A DNA stretch of 12,128 nucleotides, from assembly GCA_964537075.1 (NCBI GenBank), contig CAZIBB010000029.1, positions 1 through 12,128 of the forward strand. Reading direction: 5' to 3'. The notes under the pieces are model-generated. The model was not told the DNA's origin. It saw nothing but the letters and a program-made list of their open reading frames with translations, and searched no databases. A program made the position numbers and the translations under genes. Origin of the DNA: CAYTED01 sp964537075. GTDB taxonomy: Bacteria; Patescibacteriota; Minisyncoccia; Moranbacterales; UBA1568. Of the stretch, positions 6,432 through 12,128 are shown piece after piece (position 1 is the stretch's first letter; every line of letters begins with the position of its first letter).

Positions 6432-6545
6432 AGAAGGCCTAAGAAAGAACCAATAATTCTTGTATTTGGTATAGAGATACTGCTGGATCAGGGAAAGCCT
6501 TCTCCCACTCAAACGTTTCAAAGTTGCCCCGCCAAGCGAGTACTG
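6432..6545 (+). other. Non-coding stretch between the tRNA and the island's first terminator
   Basis: No convincing reading frame. AGAAGGC (6432-6438) and GCCTTCT (6497-6503) can pair over 7 bp, enclosing about 58 bases, so the segment together with the terminator at 6546 might be a small structured RNA or just tRNA trailer. Nothing recognised. Confidence 0.3.
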
Positions 6546-6578
6546 AAAATGCACCCTATCAAGGTGCATTTTTTCTTT
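6546..6578 (+). terminator. Intrinsic terminator downstream of tRNA-Asn
   Basis: AAAATGCACC (6546-6555) pairs perfectly with GGTGCATTTT (6563-6572) around the loop CTATCAA, followed by TTCTTT. It should end transcripts coming from the GIY-YIG/tRNA side before the island's first gene. Confidence 0.85.
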
Positions 6579-6632
6579 GAGGGGAATATAATGGGAATAG
6601 AAGCGAAAAAAGTGCCTGATTCCTTTTCTGCT
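6576..6632 (+). promoter_or_regulatory. Promoter-like repeat module, copy A, upstream of the 815-aa gene
   Basis: TTTGAGG (6576-6582) directly followed by GGAATATAATG (6583-6593), which contains a perfect TATAAT (6587-6592), then the motif GTGCCTGATTCCTTTT (6612-6627). The same parts, with 14 extra bases between the first two, recur at 10036-10116 before the third island gene. A -35 box at proper distance is poor here (it would fall in the terminator stem), so promoter activity is uncertain; the TATAAT is 74 bases before the start codon. Confidence 0.5.
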
Positions 6633-6665
6633 CGAACACTTTTAATTAGCCCTAGATCTTGAGTT

Positions 6666-9113
6666 ATGCAGGCCTATTCAATTTACGCTGATAACCGACC
6701 GATCAAAGTTGTTTACCTTATAGCGAATGCTTCGCGCTATCCTGCTAATGCAGCAAAAGCTATTGATAATATCATTAGTCGGAATCAATCTTTTTGGGGA
6801 GGAAGGTTTTCTCCTATATTAATTCTTAACAGTGGAACTCTTAATGCAGACCAAATGAGTTTTTTAAAGACATTTGATCCAGATATTATTAAGTTTATAG
6901 GCCCTTTAAAAACTGCGGCATTACGTAAAATTAACCTTGTCTCTCACCCATATCATATTGATCAGACCGAGATAGATGGTGAGTATGTTAATACAGAAAT
7001 TCACGACACAAGAGTTGAATATTTGCCTACACCAGAGTTAATCGCAAAGATTAATCGAACTTTGCCAAATGATAGTCAGATTGTCTTATTCGATATTAAA
7101 GAGCTCAAAGACGAAGATATTAGGAGGTTTATTATTAGAAACTTTGGGATTATTGAAGAATCCTATTCTCTTAGAGTATTGGAACAGGCCGTTAAACTTA
7201 AGTTAGAAGTAAAGGATCTAGATAGTCTTATAAAGGCTTTTGAGGAGATAAATAATGCAAGAAATATTGTATTCCCCATACAGCTAAGTGCTTTTCCGTG
7301 TACTCTCACTGAGATAGAACGAAAAAATTATGAAGAAACTTTTCATATATGTATTGGAGATAACGTAAGAGATGTAGTATTTTCTTGGAATAATCCTTTA
7401 ACTCAACCCCAGTGGCGGAGGTCGTATATTAATAGCTTATGGGTTCCAAGTGGTTTAGCTAGAGACGAGAGATTTTCAAAATCATTAGGTACTCTTATCA
7501 GGCGTTTTTCAAAGTCTTTTACTAGCTGGGGAACAGAAAAAGTTGTGGTCGAGTCTCACAGTGTGAAGAAGAGCACGCTTGAGAAGTTTGTTGAAGCGCT
7601 TGATGTTCAGGGGTTCCTTCGAACTGAGATACTAGAGCTTGAAAATAAACAAGTATTTCCGGAGTATATTGACTTCTTTACTTTCGACATTCTTAAAACA
7701 GGGATGCAGTATTTCAGACTTCATTCTAAGGAAGAAAGTTTGCAACTAGAATGTCCATTGGGTAAGACTCACGTAAAGAACGGTGGTCATTGGATGACTG
7801 ATTTTTACGTAAATAAAGGAAATAAAGATCTCTATTACAGTAATTTAGAGAGTTGGTTGCAGTTACCAAGCCATAATCTCTTGGCACACAACATCTTTCC
7901 AGGTACGCCATCAAGGATTACAAACCGTGGACTTCCTTCTTGCCTCGTCCAGATGCCATTTAGTGAGCCAATCGCAGAGGATAGAAACGTAGTTAAATTT
8001 AAAATGATAAGTGATGGAAGCATTTTTAGGGGAATGATGCTTTCAAATTCTAAGGCATTTCAAAATCGTACTTGGTATAACGATGATTCGAGGAAAAAGA
8101 AAATAGAAGTTGAGTATATACGAGATAGTGAAATATCAAGTAGTGGAAAATACTTGATGGGTTTTGTGGGTAATTTTCAGGGGCTTAGTAATGCAGAACG
8201 TTTTCTTTCCGATGATTATTGGATAGAAATAATGAATTATTTGTCTGGAAAAGGTGCCGAAAAAGACAAAAACTTACTAGGTCCACTCACAAACAAAATT
8301 GCTGGTGATATAAAAAAAGGTCGAGTAAGTATTAAAGATCCAGAAAACTTAGCAACATATTTGTTGGGGCTTGCTAAGAGTTATGATCTACCATCTGTTA
8401 CGGGGGCTAGCTACGATATTTTCGAGAGGAGCTTAGATAAGAAAAATGCTAAGTATCAGGATGAAAAGGCATCTCCAAAAAAACGTCGGGAAATGAAAGT
8501 ACAGGCTGAAGAGGAGGTGCGAGAAGAAATGAATGATTTAATTGAGCTAGGCATTCTCTTGATGGGCTTTTACCTTCGATGTCCCTCTTGCGGTTTTGCT
8601 GAATGGCGAGTATTAGATGAGGCTTCTCAGCATCTCAACTGTAAGGGGTGTAATTATAGTTACACTTTAAATTCAGAGCATAGATGGTCATATAGGCTGA
8701 ATTCTCTGGTACAGGCTGGTATAGCAAAGCACGGACTTGTTCCAGTGGTACGAGCTCTTTCCAATCTCTCTCAAAGAGCGAGACACTTCTTCGCTTTTTA
8801 CCCATCGTTGGATGTTTTTTCACCGGGAGGAAAGGCTGCATTTACTGATATTGATCTACTTTGTGTTGTGGATGGGAGGCTGATATTGGGTGAATGCAAG
8901 GAATCTAGTTCAGGTTTTAAGCCTAAAGATTTCGACAATATGCTTAAAGTTGCTAAGGCTTTAAGGCCAGCAGAGGTTTTCTTTTGTGCATTTTCTGGAA
9001 CACAAACCCAAGCTATTAAAACTAAAATGACTGAGATGTTAGTAGAGCTTGAACCCTTAAATATTGAAGTGAAGTGGATGGGCGCGGAGTATATTCCACA
9101 TATCGATTGCTAA
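6666..9113 (+). CDS. Unrecognised 815-aa protein with zinc ribbon and PD-(D/E)xK-like nuclease C-terminus
   Basis: I do not recognise the full-length protein. The N-terminal 80 or so residues alternate predicted strands and helices (IKVVYLIANASRYPANAAKA) and contain a striking SFWGGRFSPILIL segment with WGGR at 44-47. The middle 500 residues carry no motif I can name. A four-cysteine zinc ribbon lies at C639, C642, C659 and C662. About 65 residues later comes a PD-(D/E)xK-like pattern: D728/D730 in FTDIDLL, then E743 and K745 in LILGECKES, followed by a helix and a strand (AEVFFCAF). This fits a restriction-endonuclease fold, so DNA or RNA cleavage is likely but inferred. No signal peptide or membrane segment is seen. 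An in-frame TGA two codons upstream fixes ATG 6666 as the earliest start; no Shine-Dalgarno. AT-rich, in an island, and followed 16 bases later by another nuclease-fold protein: a defence role is plausible. Confidence 0.8.
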   Translation: MQAYSIYADNRPIKVVYLIANASRYPANAAKAIDNIISRNQSFWGGRFSPILILNSGTLNADQMSFLKTFDPDIIKFIGPLKTAALRKINLVSHPYHIDQTEIDGEYVNTEIHDTRVEYLPTPELIAKINRTLPNDSQIVLFDIKELKDEDIRRFIIRNFGIIEESYSLRVLEQAVKLKLEVKDLDSLIKAFEEINNARNIVFPIQLSAFPCTLTEIERKNYEETFHICIGDNVRDVVFSWNNPLTQPQWRRSYINSLWVPSGLARDERFSKSLGTLIRRFSKSFTSWGTEKVVVESHSVKKSTLEKFVEALDVQGFLRTEILELENKQVFPEYIDFFTFDILKTGMQYFRLHSKEESLQLECPLGKTHVKNGGHWMTDFYVNKGNKDLYYSNLESWLQLPSHNLLAHNIFPGTPSRITNRGLPSCLVQMPFSEPIAEDRNVVKFKMISDGSIFRGMMLSNSKAFQNRTWYNDDSRKKKIEVEYIRDSEISSSGKYLMGFVGNFQGLSNAERFLSDDYWIEIMNYLSGKGAEKDKNLLGPLTNKIAGDIKKGRVSIKDPENLATYLLGLAKSYDLPSVTGASYDIFERSLDKKNAKYQDEKASPKKRREMKVQAEEEVREEMNDLIELGILLMGFYLRCPSCGFAEWRVLDEASQHLNCKGCNYSYTLNSEHRWSYRLNSLVQAGIAKHGLVPVVRALSNLSQRARHFFAFYPSLDVFSPGGKAAFTDIDLLCVVDGRLILGECKESSSGFKPKDFDNMLKVAKALRPAEVFFCAFSGTQTQAIKTKMTEMLVELEPLNIEVKWMGAEYIPHIDC

Positions 9114-9129
9114 TACTGATAACTTACAT

Positions 9130-9918
9130 ATGACAACTCTCCCAAAATACGCAAAAGAGAAGATGAAGGGAAATATTGGTGAGGCGTTTGTACAATATGT
9201 GTTATCGCAATTTTGTCTTGTCCACTCTATCGATGGTAGTAATGATATAGGGAATGACTTTATCTGTGAGTTGATTAAAGAAGAAAACCCTACAAACTTA
9301 CTATTCTATGTACAGGTTAAATATCATAAGAGAAAGCCTGAGATTTCTCCTACTCTTTTGGAGTATTGGAAAAGTTCACCCATACCAGTCTTTCTGTTTT
9401 GGGTAAAAGATATTCCTGGTAATGGCTCTCCAGATGGACCTGATTTTTTTGAGAGAAGAGTTTTCTATAAGCGATATACGCCAATTGTTCATAATCTGAG
9501 TAAGCATAAAAATGAAAAGTTCAAACCATTTACAGAAGCAGGCTTTAAGAGAGATTTGATCGTTGATTACGCAAGATCTCTTTATCGTATGGGATTTGCT
9601 CCAGTTATAAAGCCTAGAGATTTTCTTAATATTGATGAAAAGATACTAATGGGATTTGAAAAGTATATTCTCTTTCAAGATGTTGCTTCTGAATATAGAG
9701 ACTCTATTCTAAATCAAAGCTGGTCTAATCTATTCTTAACTAGTAACTTTTTGATGGAAGAGGGCCGTTTATTAGAGGCTAAAGAAGCTTTACAGTTAGC
9801 TCTTAAGCTATTTGAACAGTCAGATACAGAAGAAAAGTGGCTTTTTAGACCCTCCCTAGAATCCGCGTTTACTGATTTGCAAAAACTTTTAGAGAAAGAA
9901 AATCTTCCTGACCTTTAA
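9130..9918 (+). CDS. DUF4365-like PD-(D/E)xK-fold protein with helical C-terminus
   Basis: The first 100 residues resemble the DUF4365 family: GNIGEAFVQYVLSQF (G17-E18), D39 and D43 in NDIGNDFICEL, then the core strand LFYVQVKYHK with Q62 and K64. In this family the usual E-x-K is often Q-x-K, and a conserved strand VFLFWVKD follows, as here. DUF4365 proteins are found in defence loci and are thought to be restriction-enzyme-fold nucleases; activity of this one is inferred. The remaining 150 residues are mostly helical; the last part (NFLMEEGRLLEAKEALQLAL) looks like a TPR-type helix pair. It starts 16 bases after the 815-aa gene and ends just before a terminator, so the two form one transcription unit and may act together. 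No Shine-Dalgarno is seen. Confidence 0.8.
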   Translation: MTTLPKYAKEKMKGNIGEAFVQYVLSQFCLVHSIDGSNDIGNDFICELIKEENPTNLLFYVQVKYHKRKPEISPTLLEYWKSSPIPVFLFWVKDIPGNGSPDGPDFFERRVFYKRYTPIVHNLSKHKNEKFKPFTEAGFKRDLIVDYARSLYRMGFAPVIKPRDFLNIDEKILMGFEKYILFQDVASEYRDSILNQSWSNLFLTSNFLMEEGRLLEAKEALQLALKLFEQSDTEEKWLFRPSLESAFTDLQKLLEKENLPDL

Positions 9919-9965
9919 TAAAAGGGGTTCTGAAGTTCTCTATTAAGTGGAATCAACGAAAGTAA

Positions 9966-9990
9966 AGCCACCCTGTCGGGTGGTTTTTGC
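9966..9990 (+). terminator. Intrinsic terminator after the DUF4365-like gene
   Basis: AGCCACCC (9966-9973) pairs with GGGTGGTT (9978-9985), including one G-U, around the loop TGTC, and the T-run 9984-9988 follows. It closes the two-gene unit of the island. Confidence 0.85.
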
Positions 9991-10000
9991 TTTCGCTCCG

Positions 10001-10025
10001 AGCGAAGCAAGTGAGCTGCTTCGCT
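10001..10025. repeat. GC-rich hairpin in the island spacer
   Basis: AGCGAAGCA (10001-10009) pairs perfectly with TGCTTCGCT (10017-10025) around a 7-base loop. No T-run follows. Similar AGCGAAGC words occur at the right end of the island (12056-12066), beside another tRNA fragment. Confidence 0.6.
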
Positions 10026-10026
10026 T

Positions 10027-10040
10027 GCGACAGGATTTGA
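10027..10040 (-). repeat. Inverted fragment of the tRNA-Asn T-arm
   Basis: GCGACAGGATTTGA is the reverse complement of the tRNA-Asn 3' region (TCGAATCCTGTCGC) except for one base. It lies in the island's internal spacer, opposite in direction to the real tRNA. A longer relative starts at 12029 (GCGACAGGATGAGAAGTTCATGCT), matching GCGACAGGATTTGAGGTTTATGCT at most positions. It could be a decayed inner attachment site or part of a dispersed repeat. Confidence 0.5.
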
Positions 10041-10066
10041 GGTTTATGCTTTGGAAGGAATATAAT
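10037..10066 (+). promoter_or_regulatory. Candidate promoter of the third island gene
   Basis: TTGAGG (10037-10042), an 18-base spacer and a perfect TATAAT (10061-10066). A start near 10073 would give a leader of almost 200 bases before ATG 10270. It is the complete version of the module seen at 6576, where 14 bases of spacer are missing. Confidence 0.5.
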
Positions 10067-10116
10067 GAAGGAAGGACTGAAAATGTAAAATAAATGTACC
10101 TGACCCCTTTTTTGCT
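10057..10116 (+). repeat. Promoter-like repeat module, copy B
   Basis: GGAATATAATG (10057-10067) is identical to 6583-6593. The segment 10089-10116, containing GTACCTGACCCCTTTTTTGC, matches 6606-6632 at 22 of 27 bases plus one gap. The word GTACCTGACCCC resembles a dispersed bacterial intergenic repeat that I recall from many genomes, but this is memory and not checked here. Confidence 0.6.
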
Positions 10117-10269
10117 TTTAGAAGAAATGAATTTATTAATTTTATAGAAAGCACGGTTGGCAAGGATGCTATGCTGAAGTTGTGCGGAGATAGTGAGATA
10201 GAGGGGGTCACAATGAATTGATTCAAAATTTTTTGTTGTACTGGGCAATAAATAGCTGATATATCTACA
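10117..10269 (+). other. Leader/spacer before the third island gene, possible gene remnant
   Basis: Completes the 351-base gap 9919-10269. A + strand frame open from 10081 to the TGA at 10219 reads protein-like (EFINFIESTVGKDAMLKLC and on to SEIEGVTMN) but lacks a start codon at its head and has a stop just upstream. It may be a gene remnant. The 11-base word ACAATGAATTG occurs at 10210-10220 and again at 10267-10277, where it contains the real start codon. No clear regulatory protein site is seen. Confidence 0.25.
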
Positions 10270-11880
10270 ATGAATTGGTTTGAAAGGATAAAGTTAGGCC
10301 TTATTATCACTGGTATCAAAGCTGATCTGAGGCAGCCACACAACTATGCTATGGGGCGTGTTCCGAGAGGTCATTATTCTTGGTATACTGCCCAGCAGTA
10401 TTTATACGATATCGAACGAATATTCCGAGAATTAAAGGTGTCGACTTCTTTTGTTACTCATTTACCTGAAGAGATTTTCTTGGGGGAGCATTTCATTAGT
10501 CGTGAGGATTATATAATGTACCACCAGGGTTATTTTTTAGACCTTGTACATCAACTAAAAGATAAGCTTTGTCAGGTAGTTAAAGCAGTTGTAACACCAG
10601 ATAAGGAATATCAAAAGAAAAAATCTGAAAGAAACACAAAGCTCAGTGGATTATTAAAGGACAGAAATGTAAAGAGAAATCCTCAGCTTCTTCTCTTGTT
10701 AAGCGAATGGGATGAGTCAAATTTAGATAGCGTGATTGCGAAAAATCTTAAGAAAAGAACTCACTATCATCATTACAAGAATCCGTTAACTAATGTAGAA
10801 AGTTATTCTCGTGCCAGAAACCTACGTTTTATACTAGATCCGAAGTTTAAGGAGCAGCTAACTGAATATGGTAAGGTAAGACTTGCAGAAGAGGCTGACA
10901 AAAACTCACAACAATGGCATTCAGATGGCGCAAAGAAGATGAAAGAGGCATTAGAGGCTGCCGAAAAAAATGTTAGCGGTGTATTTAAGGTTATAGTGGA
11001 ATCCTATAAACTTCCATCGATTCATAATTCAGCGGGCTTGGTAAATGAGTACTTAGGTCTTGATAATCTGGTTCGAGCAAAAAAAAGTTCACATAATTTA
11101 ACACTCATATCTCCTGAAATACAAAGTATTTTGAAATTAGTCGAAGGTTTGTTATCTGATATCTTTAGAGATAATTTACGAGCTGTATATGTTATCGGGA
11201 GTATTTTTCGTGAAGACTTTGTTCCAGGTGTATCAGACTTGAATATTATTGCTGTTACAAAAGATCATAATAAGAAACAGGAACTATTGGCTAGTATATT
11301 TTTAAACTCTTTATCGAAGACGGTTAATGTATTTGTAGAAGTAAAACTTTTTAAAGAGAGTGAATTCTTAGATTTATCTGGGGAAAGAGCGAGATTTTTC
11401 TGTCAAACAGACGGCTTTTTGCTTCTAGGTGACGATCTTCTTAAAAGTGAAAAGTTGCCGAAAATTTGCTTTAACCTGGCGTGGCTGCTCAATAAAGATT
11501 TTAAGGAATACGTAAATGAAGTAAAAAAACAGCTTGGAGACAATGCGGTTGCAATTTCTAGCACTAAATTATCCCGAATGGCACGAGAATTTGTGAAGAG
11601 AGTGTATAGGCTTAGCTTCTCGATGGTTATAGGAAATCAGGTAATATATACTCCAAGCTTTCAAAAAATGCGAGAATTGCAAAATCATTACTATCCTTCG
11701 AATAGACAAATAAATGACAGGCTTTATAAATATCTAAAAGGAGGAATTAAAGCTGATAGAGAAGTTCTGCTTTCCGTTGTCGAAAGTTATGAGGAAAAAA
11801 TTATGCCATTGTATGGCACGCTGGAGAAGTATTGCGATAAAGATAATCCGCAATTGTATGACGAAGTTATAGAGGGGTAG
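10270..11880 (+). CDS. Nucleotidyltransferase-like protein with flanking helical (HEPN-like?) regions
   Basis: A 536-residue protein I cannot assign to a named family. Residues about 305-330 (AVYVIGSIFREDFVPGVSDL) carry the nucleotidyltransferase signature G310-S311 followed by S322-D323-L324-N325. In active members the last part is D-x-D, so the second metal ligand is Asn here. A third acidic residue could be E357 in VFVEVKLF. The 240 residues before it are helical and charged (YHQGYFLDLVHQLKDKL; EWDESNLDSVIAKNL), as are the 120 or so after it (SRMAREFVKRVYRLSFSMVI), which brings to mind HEPN domains that accompany such enzymes in toxin or abortive-infection systems; this is a guess, and no R-x4-6-H motif is clear in the C-terminal part. 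No Shine-Dalgarno precedes the ATG. It has its own candidate promoter and terminator, separate from the two-gene unit. Confidence 0.75.
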   Translation: MNWFERIKLGLIITGIKADLRQPHNYAMGRVPRGHYSWYTAQQYLYDIERIFRELKVSTSFVTHLPEEIFLGEHFISREDYIMYHQGYFLDLVHQLKDKLCQVVKAVVTPDKEYQKKKSERNTKLSGLLKDRNVKRNPQLLLLLSEWDESNLDSVIAKNLKKRTHYHHYKNPLTNVESYSRARNLRFILDPKFKEQLTEYGKVRLAEEADKNSQQWHSDGAKKMKEALEAAEKNVSGVFKVIVESYKLPSIHNSAGLVNEYLGLDNLVRAKKSSHNLTLISPEIQSILKLVEGLLSDIFRDNLRAVYVIGSIFREDFVPGVSDLNIIAVTKDHNKKQELLASIFLNSLSKTVNVFVEVKLFKESEFLDLSGERARFFCQTDGFLLLGDDLLKSEKLPKICFNLAWLLNKDFKEYVNEVKKQLGDNAVAISSTKLSRMAREFVKRVYRLSFSMVIGNQVIYTPSFQKMRELQNHYYPSNRQINDRLYKYLKGGIKADREVLLSVVESYEEKIMPLYGTLEKYCDKDNPQLYDEVIEG

Positions 11881-11980
11881 AGGAGAGAATTTTTGTAATG
11901 CTGTGGATACCTAGGAGGTCATACTTTAAGTCCTTGTTATCACAAATTAAAGTTCTAATGTTATCTATTAGGCGGAGCAT

Positions 11981-12018
11981 ATACGAAAAGAACGTCCAAT
12001 CGGGCGTTCTTTTCGTAT
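11981..12018 (+). terminator. Strong, probably bidirectional terminator after the nucleotidyltransferase-like gene
   Basis: ATACGAAAAGAACG (11981-11994) pairs perfectly with CGTTCTTTTCGTAT (12005-12018). Three more pairs (TCC with GGG, one G-U) extend the stem to 17 bp around the loop AATC. The arms give a U-rich 3' side in both directions. The gap from 11881 to here shows no gene. Confidence 0.8.
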
Positions 12019-12025
12019 CTATTCT

Positions 12026-12085
12026 CGGCGACAGGATGAGAAGTTCATGCTCGGTAGCGAAGCGAACGGGTAAATCCTGTCGCCG
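12026..12085. repeat. Inverted repeat formed by tRNA-Asn 3'-end sequences at the island's right end
   Basis: CGGCGACAGGAT (12026-12037) is the exact reverse complement of ATCCTGTCGCCG (12074-12085), separated by 36 bases. The right arm is part of the right direct repeat; the left arm is an inverted copy of the same tRNA sequence. Together they make a large palindrome resembling a recombination site or a dispersed hairpin element. Confidence 0.7.
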
Positions 12086-12091
12086 GAGCAA
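12073..12091 (+). repeat. Right attachment-like direct repeat (attR)
   Basis: AATCCTGTCGCCGGAGCAA, an exact 19-base copy of 6413-6431. It holds only the last 16 bases of the tRNA and nothing tRNA-like before it in direct orientation, so it is not a tRNA gene. It marks the proposed right end of the island. Confidence 0.8.
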
Positions 12092-12098
12092 TGAAATT

Positions 12099-12124
12099 TG
12101 AGGCTTACCAAAGCCTCATTTTTT
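12099..12124 (+). terminator. Intrinsic terminator, probably the original tRNA-Asn terminator
   Basis: TGAGGCTT pairs with AAGCCTCA around the loop ACCA (12107-12110), followed by TTTTTT (12119-12124). It sits 8 bases after the right direct repeat, which is where a tRNA terminator would be if the island were removed. Confidence 0.85.
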
Positions 12125-12128
12125 ATAC

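Larger units (their letters stand above)
6432..12091 (+). mobile_element. AT-rich genomic island integrated at the tRNA-Asn 3' end
   Basis: The roughly 5.66-kb segment between the two 19-base direct repeats contains three genes that are visibly more AT-rich and use more A/T-ending codons than uvrD, dnaG, rpoD and nth. Its right end abuts a terminator that fits as the former tRNA terminator. No integrase, transposase or replication gene is recognised inside, so it could be a passive element moved by a recombinase encoded elsewhere, a decayed island, or only the cargo part of an older one. Cargo: a zinc-ribbon/PD-(D/E)xK-like protein, a DUF4365-like protein and a nucleotidyltransferase-like protein. 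Confidence 0.7.

Noticed and set aside
6432..12072. An integrase or transposase inside the island
   Set aside because: None of the three genes shows tyrosine-recombinase, serine-recombinase or DDE transposase motifs, and the gaps are too short and lack a recognisable remnant.
11898..12101. 67-residue + strand frame (and the opposite 74-residue frame) at the right end
   Set aside because: They run through the terminator hairpin, the tRNA-derived palindrome and the right direct repeat, which explain the sequence; composition is not protein-like.
1..12128. CRISPR array
   Set aside because: No regularly spaced set of direct repeats with unique spacers is present; the only repeated words are the tRNA-derived pieces, the promoter-like modules and the rpoD tail repeats.

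Overview
The window reads as a piece of a bacterial chromosome, most likely from the Candidate Phyla Radiation (Patescibacteria, Parcubacteria-like). This placement is an inference. It rests on a dnaG-rpoD pair, a primary sigma factor with a long lysine-rich N-terminal tail, mostly weak or absent Shine-Dalgarno sequences, a tRNA gene without encoded CCA, and the general look of the intergenic repeats. All long genes read with the standard code, and every confident gene is on the + strand.

Left half (1-5989), conserved core: the C-terminal part of a UvrD/PcrA helicase, DNA primase DnaG, the housekeeping sigma factor RpoD with an intrinsic terminator, then a tight NUDIX hydrolase-endonuclease III (nth) pair. 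A 28-bp imperfect inverted repeat lies just before dnaG.

Middle (5990-6431), a tRNA-Asn(GTT) locus that seems to have been invaded on both sides. A good promoter (TTGCCT-16-TATAAT) is followed by a degenerate copy of the 5' part of tRNA-Asn, interrupted by a 16-nt palindrome. Next comes a small GIY-YIG nuclease gene, then the intact tRNA-Asn. The GIY-YIG stop codon lies inside the tRNA. This suggests a GIY-YIG cassette inserted at the tRNA 5' end that rebuilt the tRNA behind itself.

Right half (6432-12091), an AT-rich island. The last 16 nt of the tRNA plus CAA (AATCCTGTCGCCGGAGCAA, 6413-6431) are repeated exactly at 12073-12091, directly before what looks like the tRNA's original terminator (12099-12124). 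This is the classic footprint of site-specific integration at a tRNA 3' end, although no integrase is seen between the repeats. The island holds two transcription units. The first encodes an 815-aa unrecognised protein with a zinc ribbon and a PD-(D/E)xK-like C-terminus, followed 16 nt later by a 262-aa DUF4365-like nuclease-fold protein, then a terminator. The second encodes a 536-aa protein with a nucleotidyltransferase signature flanked by helical regions, then a strong terminator. Both units are preceded by related promoter-like modules, and two inverted fragments of the tRNA T-arm lie in the island's intergenic DNA. Gene content and location fit a defence-type cargo, but no known named system is recognised and the function is unproven.
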